From assembly GCF_900107545.1 (NCBI RefSeq), contig NZ_FNQZ01000015.1, positions 1 through 64,000 of the forward strand: a stretch of 64,000 bases of DNA, written 5' to 3'. The notes below the pieces were generated by a model that made no database searches, had not been told where the DNA came from, and was given only the letters and a program-made list of their open reading frames with translations. Shown piece by piece: positions 26,781-36,100 of this stretch (position 1 is the stretch's first letter; every line of letters starts with the position of its first letter). A program made the translations under genes and the position numbers. The DNA comes from Pseudobutyrivibrio sp. ACV-2. GTDB taxonomy: Bacteria; Bacillota; Clostridia; Lachnospirales; Lachnospiraceae.

Positions 26781-27430
26781 TGGGTGATTTGAGAAAAAGA
26801 ACTTGCATGTATTATCTAAAGGATGCAGGGAAAATGTTGTTAATGGCTATTGGAATAGAAGCTATTATTGTTGTTGAACAAATAATATTAAGTCTGGGCG
26901 AAGAGGACAGTATAAGCAGTATGTTTACTTCAGCAATAGTGCTTTTTGGAATGTTTATTCTGCTATTAAATTCTATATATGCTATGTATGGCCCTGCATG
27001 GACAGACAGTATAGTGTTATCCATGGGAGCCAGACGAAGCGACATCTTCGTCGGAAGTATTTTAAAGGAAATAACATTTGTTGGAGCCGGGTTAATAATT
27101 TTATTGGCAGCATGCTTTCTAACAGCCAACTACGATTTAATATTTTACTCTATATATGTATGCATAGCATCCTTGGTTCTTTCAGGTATTGCCAGGATAA
27201 TAGGGCATAAAATAAAAAAATTCGGCAAGATAGCAATTATGGTGTTTGCGGTAATATGCTCAATTTTTGGTATAGTTGTAGGAATGTCGATGGCTTTAGA
27301 TGGGTTCATATTTGATTGGTTTAAGTTTTCAGTAAACACATCAGTGCTTACATGGGGAGTCTTACTTATTATATATGGAATCCTTCAGGATATAGTGTAT
27401 AGGCTAAACCGTAAGGCCAGAGTGCAGTAG
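26780..27430 (+). CDS. ABC transporter membrane protein
   Basis: A 216-residue integral membrane protein with about six hydrophobic segments (MLLMAIGIEAIIVVEQIIL to the terminal LTWGVLLIIYGILQDIV). It is most likely one permease half of the neighbouring ATPase. ATG at 26780 is chosen because AAGGAGG lies 6 bases upstream inside the ATPase end, giving a TAATG overlap; a longer frame start at 26753 lies before this site. I do not recognise a finer family. Confidence 0.82.
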   Translation: MGDLRKRTCMYYLKDAGKMLLMAIGIEAIIVVEQIILSLGEEDSISSMFTSAIVLFGMFILLLNSIYAMYGPAWTDSIVLSMGARRSDIFVGSILKEITFVGAGLIILLAACFLTANYDLIFYSIYVCIASLVLSGIARIIGHKIKKFGKIAIMVFAVICSIFGIVVGMSMALDGFIFDWFKFSVNTSVLTWGVLLIIYGILQDIVYRLNRKARVQ

Positions 27431-27446
27431 AAAGCAGGGAGGCTAT

Positions 27447-28109
27447 ATGAGAAAAAATATGAAGGCAGTATTATTGCTGCGAAGTGGAGAAATATATACA
27501 TGTGGGCTTATTATGGCAATTGCAGGAATAGTGGCATTAGTAACAGGATTACTTACTTCATCTACGAATTTGGAGCTTAAAGAGGGATTGTATCTGTTTG
27601 GAATGACATTTGCTGTATATCCATTTATAAATCTTTTTCTAAGGATACTATTTCTTGTGGATGAAACATCAAAGGGGCTGTCCTTTGGAATGACCAGAAG
27701 GGTATTTTTTATCATTAGTAGAATTTATGAATTGGTAGAAATTACTTTAATTACGTTGATTATGATTCTCATTTTTGGAAGTGATTATACCATATTAATA
27801 GTGATTGGAGCAGTCCTGTATTTTGGGCTAATGATGTGGATTGAAGGTCTAGTGGGAAATAACGTGATAAAATTCGGAAAGATTGTTTATATAATATATT
27901 ATGTTTCATTACTTGTATTGCTCATAGGTGGTCCTAAGTTGTTATTTTTTGCTGGCTTCGAGGATGATATGGAGTCGATAGGAAATAATATTTCGGCAAT
28001 AAACGGATCTCCAACAATGTTTTTAGTAGCGACTGGTCTGTTTATATTGCTTGGAGTAGGTTGTAACTGGCTTACATTTAGAAAAATACCTATTAATACA
28101 AATTTTTAA
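27447..28109 (+). CDS. ABC transporter membrane protein
   Basis: A 220-residue membrane protein with about six hydrophobic segments, including LIMAIAGIVALVTGLL and the terminal MFLVATGLFILLGVGCNWL. It shares length and topology with the preceding gene, so the two may form a heterodimeric permease for the ATPase at 25902. GGGAGG lies 4 bases upstream of the ATG, 16 bp after the previous stop. No sequence family is recognised with confidence. Confidence 0.82.
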   Translation: MRKNMKAVLLLRSGEIYTCGLIMAIAGIVALVTGLLTSSTNLELKEGLYLFGMTFAVYPFINLFLRILFLVDETSKGLSFGMTRRVFFIISRIYELVEITLITLIMILIFGSDYTILIVIGAVLYFGLMMWIEGLVGNNVIKFGKIVYIIYYVSLLVLLIGGPKLLFFAGFEDDMESIGNNISAINGSPTMFLVATGLFILLGVGCNWLTFRKIPINTNF

Positions 28110-28120
28110 AGGAGAGGATT

Positions 28121-28990
28121 ATGAAAGAGAGACTAAATAAGAAGGAACTAATAAACATTATTATCGTATATGCGATAGTGCTGGCCATTATGATTGTGGC
28201 ATCTGCTATTACAAGCACCCTTTCAGACAAAGGAGTTAATATACCTGTTGTTCTGAAGATGCTTCTAATCTATGGTTTGCTTCTCATACCACCAGTTGTG
28301 TATACAAAGAAAAAAGGTGATTCATTTGTAGAATCTTTAGGGCTTAAATCAATTAAGATTAGTACATTTTTTAAGATTATATTGCTTACCATAGTGTCTA
28401 GTCCTATGTATATTTTTGCAAATGCATTATCACAGCTGTTTGTCCCAAATACAGTGGTTCAGTCCATGGATAATTTCTTTTCGGATTCGGTTGTATTTGG
28501 ACTTTTGACAGTAGCCGTTATGGCTCCAATTGCTGAAGAGATAATTTGCAGAGGATTTTTCCAGAACCGACTAAAGGGTATACTCCCATTTGGTTTAGCA
28601 ACGACTATTTCAGGATTTATGTTTGGATTACTCCATCTTAATTTGAATCAGTTTTGCTATGCATGGGTACTTGGAATAATTTTTGCTTATGCAAATAGGG
28701 CTACAGGTAGTATTTTCTCATCAATGATTATGCATTTTTGCATAAATGGAACTAATTTTCTCTTTTTACTTTTAGTTCAGGCAGCACTTAAGACTATTGA
28801 CATGGATTTAGGTGAGGTGGCAGAAACAGCACGTAATAATAACTCCGCTATGTACTCAGCAGTACTGATATGGGGTGTGCTTGCAATAGCTTCATTTTTC
28901 CTCACAAGACTTGTTCTTAAATCTATTGCCAAGACAGAAGGAACAGAAGAGATTATATCTACTGATGAAGAATTAGAAGCTGCAATATAA
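28121..28990 (+). CDS. CPBP-family intramembrane metalloprotease
   Basis: A 289-residue membrane protein with about eight transmembrane segments. It carries all CPBP (Abi/CAAX protease) motifs: EEIICRGF in motif 1 (EExxxR), FGLLHLNLNQF in motif 2, and MIMHFCINGTNF in motif 3. In other clostridia such genes sit beside GntR-ABC operons and peptide loci and may give self-protection or process a peptide. GGAGAGG lies 5 bases upstream of the ATG, 11 bp after the last permease, so it is the last gene of this operon. Confidence 0.9.
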   Translation: MKERLNKKELINIIIVYAIVLAIMIVASAITSTLSDKGVNIPVVLKMLLIYGLLLIPPVVYTKKKGDSFVESLGLKSIKISTFFKIILLTIVSSPMYIFANALSQLFVPNTVVQSMDNFFSDSVVFGLLTVAVMAPIAEEIICRGFFQNRLKGILPFGLATTISGFMFGLLHLNLNQFCYAWVLGIIFAYANRATGSIFSSMIMHFCINGTNFLFLLLVQAALKTIDMDLGEVAETARNNNSAMYSAVLIWGVLAIASFFLTRLVLKSIAKTEGTEEIISTDEELEAAI

Positions 28991-29008
28991 TATAAGGAAG
29001 TTTTTAGA

Positions 29009-29659
29009 ATGAGCAAGGTAGTTACAGACGGTATAATTTTTGATATGGATGGCACAATTTGGGATAATACTCCAGTGTTTGCGTCAAGTTGGACACGGGC
29101 TGCAAAGGATAGGGGATATGATGTAGAATTTACAGCAGAAACCCTTCAGGGACTTTTTGGCAAGACTATGACAGACATTGCAGATGCATGTATTCCTGAT
29201 GAAGACCCTGAAAAGCGTTATGAAACATTAAGGATGTGTGAGGAATACGAAATGGCTGATTTGGCCGTTAGTGATGTGGATACCACATATCCAGGTCTTG
29301 AAGATGTGTTAAAGGAGCTCAGTAAGGATATCAATCTTTATATCGTCAGCAACTGTCAGGCTGGATATATTGAAACATTCCTTGAAAGAAGCGGTTTTTC
29401 AAGCTATTTCAAGGATTATATATGCTACGGTGACAACGGGCTTGGTAAGGCAGACAATATCAAAGGTCTTGTTGAAAAGAATAATATCAAGCGCCCTGTT
29501 TATGTAGGTGATATACAGTCAGACAAGGATGCCTGTGATAAGGCTGGTGTGGATTTCATTTGGGCAGCTTATGGATATGGAAAGAGCATTGATAGCTGTA
29601 TAGCTGATATTCACGATATCACAGAGCTTCTGTCATGCGTAGAAAAAGCTTCTTGTTAA
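29009..29659 (+). CDS. HAD-superfamily phosphatase, phosphoglycolate-phosphatase-like
   Basis: A 216-residue HAD hydrolase. Motif I is DGIIFDMDGTIWDN near residue 8 (nucleophile Asp and the +2 Asp), motif II NLYIVSNCQ near residue 114, motif III lysine GLGKADN and motif IV VYVGDIQSDKDACDKAGV. The cap is the all-helical subtype C1 insertion after motif I. Substrate unknown; phosphoglycolate or a sugar phosphate is likely. It follows the CPBP gene by 18 bp and may be cotranscribed with it. Confidence 0.9.
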   Translation: MSKVVTDGIIFDMDGTIWDNTPVFASSWTRAAKDRGYDVEFTAETLQGLFGKTMTDIADACIPDEDPEKRYETLRMCEEYEMADLAVSDVDTTYPGLEDVLKELSKDINLYIVSNCQAGYIETFLERSGFSSYFKDYICYGDNGLGKADNIKGLVEKNNIKRPVYVGDIQSDKDACDKAGVDFIWAAYGYGKSIDSCIADIHDITELLSCVEKASC

Positions 29660-29730
29660 ACGAAGTATTTTATTAAAAAACTATAAATGTTATACTAACA
29701 AAGGAACAAAATTAAGATAACTGTTCCAAT

Positions 29731-29803
29731 CGGGGTGTGGCTCAGTTGGTAGAGCACTACATTCGGGATGTAGGGGCCGCGTGTTCGAATCACGTCACTC
29801 CGA
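29731..29803 (+). tRNA. tRNA-Pro (anticodon CGG)
   Basis: A full cloverleaf of 73 bases. The acceptor stem pairs CGGGGTG with CACTCCG (one G-T), the D arm contains GGCTCAGTTGGTAGAGC, the anticodon stem is CTACA/TGTAG with loop TTCGGGA (anticodon CGG), and the T arm contains the GTTCGAATC loop. CCA is not encoded. TATACT at 29691 is a possible -10 upstream. Confidence 0.95.
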
Positions 29804-29812
29804 TTATCAGAT

Positions 29813-29837
29813 AGCCGCTGTTTTAGCGGCTTTTTTA
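29813..29837 (+). terminator. Terminator after tRNA-Pro
   Basis: AGCCGCT and AGCGGCT are 7-bp arms with a 5-base loop, followed by TTTTT. It lies 10 bases past the tRNA. Confidence 0.93.
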
Positions 29838-29977
29838 ATACACTTTATTTGTGGACCGCGGATGCAAATGTGTGTAAGTTATATTATTTATATATAACCT
29901 CTAAATAAAATCTATATTATACATATACCATAATCAATTATAAACTAATATCAAGAATTCAAACTGGGAGGTTGAAA

Positions 29978-30634
29978 ATGGACTTTATAACAGAATTTTT
30001 TAAACATGAAAAGGAAGAAAAGCTTGAGCGATTTCGCCATCTGAATCGCTATGTAAAGAAAGGACAGATTTTATTTACAGGCTCATCCCTTATGGAGCAG
30101 TTCCCTATCAATGAGATAGCTATGACAGAGGGGCTAGATGTCATTATTTATAATAGAGGCATCGGTGGATACACTATACCTGAGATGCTTGACGCAATGG
30201 ATGAGCAGATTTTTGATTTGGAGCCATCAAAGATTTTTATAAATATAGGTACAAATGATATAAGTCAGCCTGACAAGACTATAGAGAGTCTTAAGGATGA
30301 TTATCGCAAGGTTTTAGAACAGATTAAAAAGCGTTTGCCTGAAACAAAAGTTTATATGATGGCATACTATCCAGCAAGTGTGAAGGGAGCGTCTCATTCT
30401 CAGTGGCCTGATGCAGCAAAAACTGCAAAGAGGCGACTGGATATGCTAGAGGATGCTAATAAAGCAGTTGAGGAGCTGGCAGTAGAATTCGGTTATAAGT
30501 ATATTGATGTTAACGCGGGCTTAACTGATGAAGATGGCCAGACAAAAGAGGAATACTCAATAGACGGAATCCATATGTGGAGTGACGCTTATGAGATTGT
30601 TTATAATAATATGAAGGAATACATTCTTGAGTAG
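29978..30634 (+). CDS. SGNH/GDSL-family hydrolase
   Basis: A 218-residue esterase of the SGNH superfamily. Block I is FTGSSLMEQF with the likely nucleophile Ser37 (GDS is GSS here). Block II is NRGIGGYT, block III INIGTNDIS and block V DGIH with Asp196 and His199. No signal peptide, so it acts in the cytoplasm, perhaps on imported acetylated sugars. GGGAGG lies 7 bases upstream of ATG 29978. It stands just before the mannan regulator genes but belongs to a separate transcript. Confidence 0.88.
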   Translation: MDFITEFFKHEKEEKLERFRHLNRYVKKGQILFTGSSLMEQFPINEIAMTEGLDVIIYNRGIGGYTIPEMLDAMDEQIFDLEPSKIFINIGTNDISQPDKTIESLKDDYRKVLEQIKKRLPETKVYMMAYYPASVKGASHSQWPDAAKTAKRRLDMLEDANKAVEELAVEFGYKYIDVNAGLTDEDGQTKEEYSIDGIHMWSDAYEIVYNNMKEYILE

Positions 30635-30686
30635 GTAAATGGTGCCATGCTATAATGAAAATGTAAAGGTGCAAATGCAAAGCAGA

Positions 30687-30720
30687 AAGTGACAAAAACC
30701 TTGTTTTTGCCACTTGATTT
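30687..30720 (+). terminator. Probable terminator after the SGNH gene
   Basis: AAGTGACAAAAAC and GTTTTTGCCACTT pair with one mismatch around a short loop, followed by GATTTTATT. It lies 53 bases after the stop codon. Confidence 0.55.
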
Positions 30721-30722
30721 TA

Positions 30723-30751
30723 TTGTTGCAATTAAAAATCGATTGTATAAT
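30723..30751 (+). promoter_or_regulatory. Promoter of the LacI regulator gene
   Basis: TTGTTG (30723-30728), a 17-base spacer and a perfect TATAAT (30746-30751). The LacI gene starts 73 bases downstream. Confidence 0.7.
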
Positions 30752-30823
30752 TCCCTTAAGACGTCTGAAAAATCAACGAAAAGGAGATAAGAAGATAGTA
30801 CTAAAGGGTGAAAGGAATGCATA

Positions 30824-31858
30824 ATGGCAAAAAAGGCTGTTACTCAGGGCAGGATAGCAGAAGCTCTGGGCATATCTAGAAATACAGTATCGAAAGCCCT
30901 GAATAATGATGTGGGTGTTTCAGAGGAGATGCGCAAAAAAATACGAGATACTGCCATTGAAATGGGATATAAAAAAATGGTGGTTATAGATAATAAGGGT
31001 GGTATTTATAAACAGAATATAGCCCTTGTATGTATTGGCAACGCTCTTGTGGACAGCTATTGGAACACTTTTATAGTGGCTCTTGATAAAAGACTTCGCA
31101 GCCTGAATTACAATATGACATTGTGCTTTTTGGATGAAGAAGAGGAAAAGGAATTAACCATTCCTGATACTCTTTCACCAAGCTATGTAGCAGGAATTGT
31201 TTTTATAGGGGTTTGTACAAAGGATTTTGCAAAGAAATTAATGGAGCTTCAGATTCCAACTGTTTTCATAGATACTTTTTGGGATGTGGATATCAACAAC
31301 CTTTTCTCTGATACATTGATGATTGATAATTATCATGCAGTATATGATATTACAACCAGGTTGATTAAAGACGGACATAAACGTATCGGATTTTTGGGAG
31401 ATATCTATACCTGTAAAAGTTATTATGAGAGATACAAGGGATATAGAGATGCTCTGATTGATAATAAAAAGGAATATGATGAAAAATACTGTGCTATAGG
31501 CAAAAATATCGATGGTACATACACTGAGGAAGAATATTTTTTCAAAAAGTTTAAGTCCATGGATATAAAGCCTACAGCCATGGTATGTTGCAATGACAGA
31601 TATGCCATTCAATTTATGATTAATCTAAAATCTGCAGGGTATGAGGTTCCAGTTGATATGGCAGTTGCTGGTTTTGATAACCTTAAAGAATCCTCTTATT
31701 TTTATCCTACTCTTACTACAGTAGAAGGAAATCGAAGCCAGCTTGGAAACAGAGCTGCAGAGCAGATTGTAAAACGAATTAATTCACCACTAGAGCAGTA
31801 TGAATTAGTTCGTTTGCAAACCACCCCTATTTACAGGGATAGCACAAAAAGCAAATAA
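30824..31858 (+). CDS. LacI-family transcriptional regulator
   Basis: A 344-residue LacI/GalR-type regulator. The N-terminal helix-turn-helix and hinge are typical (TQGRIAEALGISRNTVSKALNN then VSEEMRKKIRDTAIEMGYKK). The rest is a periplasmic-binding-like sugar sensor (AVAGFDNLKESSYFYPTLTTV near the end). AAAGGAA lies about 8 bases upstream of the ATG. It is followed by a GH130 gene and the mannanase, and should control them in response to a mannooligosaccharide-derived sugar (inference). It differs clearly from the second LacI regulator at 40471. Confidence 0.92.
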   Translation: MAKKAVTQGRIAEALGISRNTVSKALNNDVGVSEEMRKKIRDTAIEMGYKKMVVIDNKGGIYKQNIALVCIGNALVDSYWNTFIVALDKRLRSLNYNMTLCFLDEEEEKELTIPDTLSPSYVAGIVFIGVCTKDFAKKLMELQIPTVFIDTFWDVDINNLFSDTLMIDNYHAVYDITTRLIKDGHKRIGFLGDIYTCKSYYERYKGYRDALIDNKKEYDEKYCAIGKNIDGTYTEEEYFFKKFKSMDIKPTAMVCCNDRYAIQFMINLKSAGYEVPVDMAVAGFDNLKESSYFYPTLTTVEGNRSQLGNRAAEQIVKRINSPLEQYELVRLQTTPIYRDSTKSK

Positions 31859-31894
31859 TTCACTTCTATTTAGTTCTATCTAAAAGAAATTCTA

Positions 31895-33100
31895 ATGAAA
31901 CAACCAAATATTTTTTATTCTCCTGCACCAGTCGTAGAGCCAAAAGCTGGCTGCGACTGGGCAGACACAATGGTTTTGAATCCAGCGCTTGTTTTAGATG
32001 AAGATGGTAAGACAATTCACATGCTTTTTAGAGCCACTGGACCATGGCCAGAAAAAAATCTTAAAGGATTATCAGATCCATACCCAATTTTTTTAGGATA
32101 TGCAAAAAGTGAAGATTTAGGAGAAAGCTTTAACTGCGATTTCTCAAGACCAGCTTTGGCACCACGAGTTGAATACGATAGGGATGCCATGTATGTAAAT
32201 AATTATAAGGGTGAAAAGGTGCTTGATTATGCAAATGGCTGCGTTGAGGACCCACGTATTTTCACAGTAAATGGTAAAACATATCTTACAGTAGCATCTA
32301 GACTTTTCCCACCGGGACCATATTGGGAGAAGGACGCCAGAAGGGACAATCTTCCTGACTGGGTTGCAGATGATGAAACACCAGTTGGCGTATGTGCCCG
32401 ACGCAATGACACAGTTACGGTGCTTTATGAGCTCGATGTGGATGCGCTAAAGTTTGAAAATTATGATTCTGCATTTACATATGTATGTCCTCTTACAGAT
32501 GGTGCATTAAGCGATAACAGAGATGTATTTTTTTTCCCAAAAAGATTCAAAATCGATGGAAAAATGCAGCTGTTGATGTTGCACCGTCCTGACAACCCAA
32601 GCAGATTTGAAGAGGTAAGTGATGTGACAACTCCTTCTATTATGCTGGCTGCGGCTGAGTCTTTTGAGGATTTTGCTGCTGGAAAAGCAAAAAATACATT
32701 ACTTGCTACCAGCAAATTTGATTGGGAAGAGGAGCGTGTAGGAGCAAGCTTTCCACCTATCGATTTAGGAAATGGACAGTGGCTTATCTCTTATCACGGC
32801 AAGCAGCTTCCTGACTATGGATACACACAGTCCTTTATGATTCTTCAGGAGAGGGAAAATGATTTTCCAGAAATAATTCACAGAATGTCAGACCGATTAA
32901 TCTATGCAAAGCAAAAGTGGGAGCTTCCTGATAAATTCCCATGTCCTTGCATATTTACAACGGGTGCTGTTGTGGTGGATGACACTCTGATTATGGGCTA
33001 TGGGGCAGCTGATCAGAAAATCGGAATTGCAAAGACAAACCTAACTGAATTAGTTGAGTATGTAAGACGTTTTGATTCACAAGGTAACATCATTAAATAA
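31895..33100 (+). CDS. GH130-family glycoside phosphorylase or hydrolase
   Basis: A 401-residue five-bladed beta-propeller enzyme of family GH130. It has the family VEDPRI motif (residues 117-122), with the catalytic Asp119, and an opening GCDWADTMVLNPALVLDE. It is more distant from the two GH130 genes at 47319 and 48503, has large inserts (YVNNYKGEKVLDYANG, FPPGPYWEKDARRDNLPDW), and belongs to a different subgroup. Whether phosphate-binding residues are kept cannot be decided by eye, so it could be a phosphorylase or a hydrolase. No signal peptide. The ribosome binding site is weak. It lies 36 bp after a LacI gene and 18 bp before the mannanase. Confidence 0.82.
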   Translation: MKQPNIFYSPAPVVEPKAGCDWADTMVLNPALVLDEDGKTIHMLFRATGPWPEKNLKGLSDPYPIFLGYAKSEDLGESFNCDFSRPALAPRVEYDRDAMYVNNYKGEKVLDYANGCVEDPRIFTVNGKTYLTVASRLFPPGPYWEKDARRDNLPDWVADDETPVGVCARRNDTVTVLYELDVDALKFENYDSAFTYVCPLTDGALSDNRDVFFFPKRFKIDGKMQLLMLHRPDNPSRFEEVSDVTTPSIMLAAAESFEDFAAGKAKNTLLATSKFDWEEERVGASFPPIDLGNGQWLISYHGKQLPDYGYTQSFMILQERENDFPEIIHRMSDRLIYAKQKWELPDKFPCPCIFTTGAVVVDDTLIMGYGAADQKIGIAKTNLTELVEYVRRFDSQGNIIK

Positions 33101-33118
33101 TGTAAAAAGGGTAGAAAA

Positions 33119-36100
33119 ATGAAGAAAAGATTATTAAGTTTGGCCCTTGCAGGACTACTTTTTATAGGAAGTAATCCTGTAAAGGTAAATGCCATCTCAA
33201 AGGGTGACAGTAGTTTTAAAGATTTTATAACAACTGATGGCACTAAGCTTATGGATGGGGGAGAAGAGCTAAAATTTATCTCTTTAAACTATCCGCAGGC
33301 TACCAGCGATAATTCCTGGGAGCATGCCAATGCCATGAAGACTATCAAGGCTATGGGTGGAAATGTTACAAGAACATACACTATCCCAGTAGCTAATGGA
33401 TTTAACGGCGCAAAGGCATACGTAACAGGGGTAGATGAAAACGGCAAGCTCACCTTCAATGAGGACGCTTTAAATGAGCTGGATGATGTACTTGCCCAGG
33501 CTAACAAATACGGAGTGAGAGTTATCATCCCTCTTGTAGACCACTGGCACTGGATTGGTGGTATGGATGGCTACGTATGGTTGGCTGGAGAATCTGAAGG
33601 AAATGCGCCAAGCAACAGCGGTTTCCAGAGCTGGGCATGGAATTTCTATTCAAGTGAAACCTGTAGAGATTACTTCAAACAGATGATTGAACATTTGCTT
33701 GAAAGAGAAAACACTGTAACAGGTGTAAAGTACAAGGATGATAAGGCTATTTTATGCTGGGAGACAGCAAATGAGGCTGGTGGTAATCCTACAAACCAGA
33801 AAAACTATGATGATGTATTGTCTGATTGGAATATTGATATTACAAATTTCATCAAGTCACATGATAAGAATCATTTAGTTTTAGATGGAAGAATGTCTAC
33901 TACTGAACAGTCTAGAAGTGACGCAAATCCTGCAGATATTTTAGGCGCTCACTATTATGAAGGAAATTATGCAACCCGCTGTGCAGATGAGACAAATCTT
34001 GTGCATGGGGAGGCAAATAAGCCATTCATCCTGGGTGAGTTTGGTGGCAAGGTAGAGGCAAAGCCATGTATCGATGTATTCCAGAAGGGCGTAGAAAACG
34101 ATACTAATGGAATCATGATGTGGAGCCTTAGAGCTCACAAGGATGGCTATGGATATTATTTCCATGATGAGGATGGATACTGGGCATCGTATCACTGGCC
34201 AGGTTTTGAGGCAGGTAGCTATTACGGTGAGACAGAGATATTAAGAGCCATTTATGCATATGCTCAGATTGTAAATGGTGAAGCTGATAACTATGAAGAG
34301 GCTAAGAATATTGCAATCCCAGCTCCAGAAACAGAGGAAGCACCTCTATTATATGCAGCTGATTCTGAGAATGCTCATGACAAATCATTCCTTGATGGTT
34401 CGGTAGGTGATATCAAGTGGCGAGGTGTTGTAGGCGGCGCATGGTATGAAATCGAACGAGCTGAAGGCAAAGTAACTGAGGCAAATGCAGACAAGACAAA
34501 TTGGACACTAATTGCTGACGTAGATGACTATGTATATGATTCCGGCAGAAACTGGGAAGATAAAAAGCATGATTGTATAGCAGGATACCATGATGAGACA
34601 GCTATTGATGGACAAACATATTCATACAGACTTAGAGCCTGCAATGAATCAGGAAAGGGCTTGTGGTCAAATATTGTTACAGTAGAAAATGTGAATCATG
34701 TAGTTGTTGATGATTTGGACATGATAGCTGTATCATCCAAGGATCAAAATCCTACAGAAATCAGAAATACATACAGCTTTGCACATTCTGCAAATATCAC
34801 TCAGTCAGGTGGAACCATCACAAATAGTAGTGACGAGGAGGGCTACATTGAGTACAAATCTATCATTCCTATTAAAAATGTAGATTTGCTTGCTGTAAGT
34901 GAGGTGGCAGAGGAAAATGCGCCAAAGGTTTTTGTATCTTCAAACGGACTCACTTATGACCCAGTTGAAGTGAATCATGAAAATGATACCAAGAACTATA
35001 ATGTGACTGTAGAGGAAGATAATTATTACTACACACGCATTTATTTACCTGCAAAGGGAAGATGCAAGCTTGAATCAGTGACTCTTACCTATGCTAATGA
35101 TGGAAATCACTATTTGTCAGATGATATTACATTTGACACAAATGTGATGATTCAAGACAGAGTATTTGATGATGGAAATGCTCACTATGCTCTGAAGGAC
35201 GATACATCACTTATCTACAAGACAGGTGATGATATCAATGCCATAAGAGTGAATGCTGCTTCTGACAGTGATGTAACAGTGGAATATTCATATGATGGTA
35301 TTTCATTTACAGAAATGAGTGCCAAGGAAAGCGCAGGCAAGAATGTATTTTCAAACTTTAACCTTGGCGATTCTATCAGAGTAGTAAGGATTGGCTATAG
35401 TGATTTAGCGGATGTGAAGTCTGTAGAGATTTCTTCCGGAACAAAGTCTATCCCTGCATCAGATGCGGCTCCAGCCAACATTATTGAAGATGGAGAGTAC
35501 TATTTTGGAGATGATGAGGCTTTAAATGGTACATATGACCTTGAGATATCAGGCAATAAAGTGACTATTTCAAAGGCATTAGATGCTGGGGATTACTCAG
35601 GCTACGATAGCATCTTTGGATGGTTTAAATCAGCTGATAATTTCAAGAGTGCCAAAATCTCATTTGAAGATAATGCAGGTGCCAAGTGGATTAGTGATGC
35701 TTTTAATGTAACAGCAGACGGTGAAATGTCAAAAGCTACTATTGATTCTGAGAGTATTAATCTTGGTGCTGTGGAAAAAGTGTCATTTATATTAGAGAAC
35801 AGGGATGATATTAAGGATGCAAAGCTAAAGCTTACATCAGATAAATACACTGGAAATTACGCTGTGGCTGTAGAGCTTACAACAGAAGCTGGCGCTAAGG
35901 AGATGCTTGTTTTTGACAGTGTTTATGTAAATTCTTCTACCAAGGTAGATGATTTCGAGGGCTACAGCGGTTCTAACAGCTTGCTTAATGCTGCATACAA
36001 TAGAAACACTAATGGTGGCGCATTTGAAATGTCCCTTGATTCAGAGCATGCATACGAAGGTGGCTATGCCATGAGAATTGATTACGATTATCAGGGCAAG

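Noticed and set aside
27447-28109. Reading the 27447 membrane protein as a bacteriocin or peptide precursor export factor
   Set aside because: No precursor peptide gene or leader sequence seen nearby; only an ABC permease role is supported by the operon.
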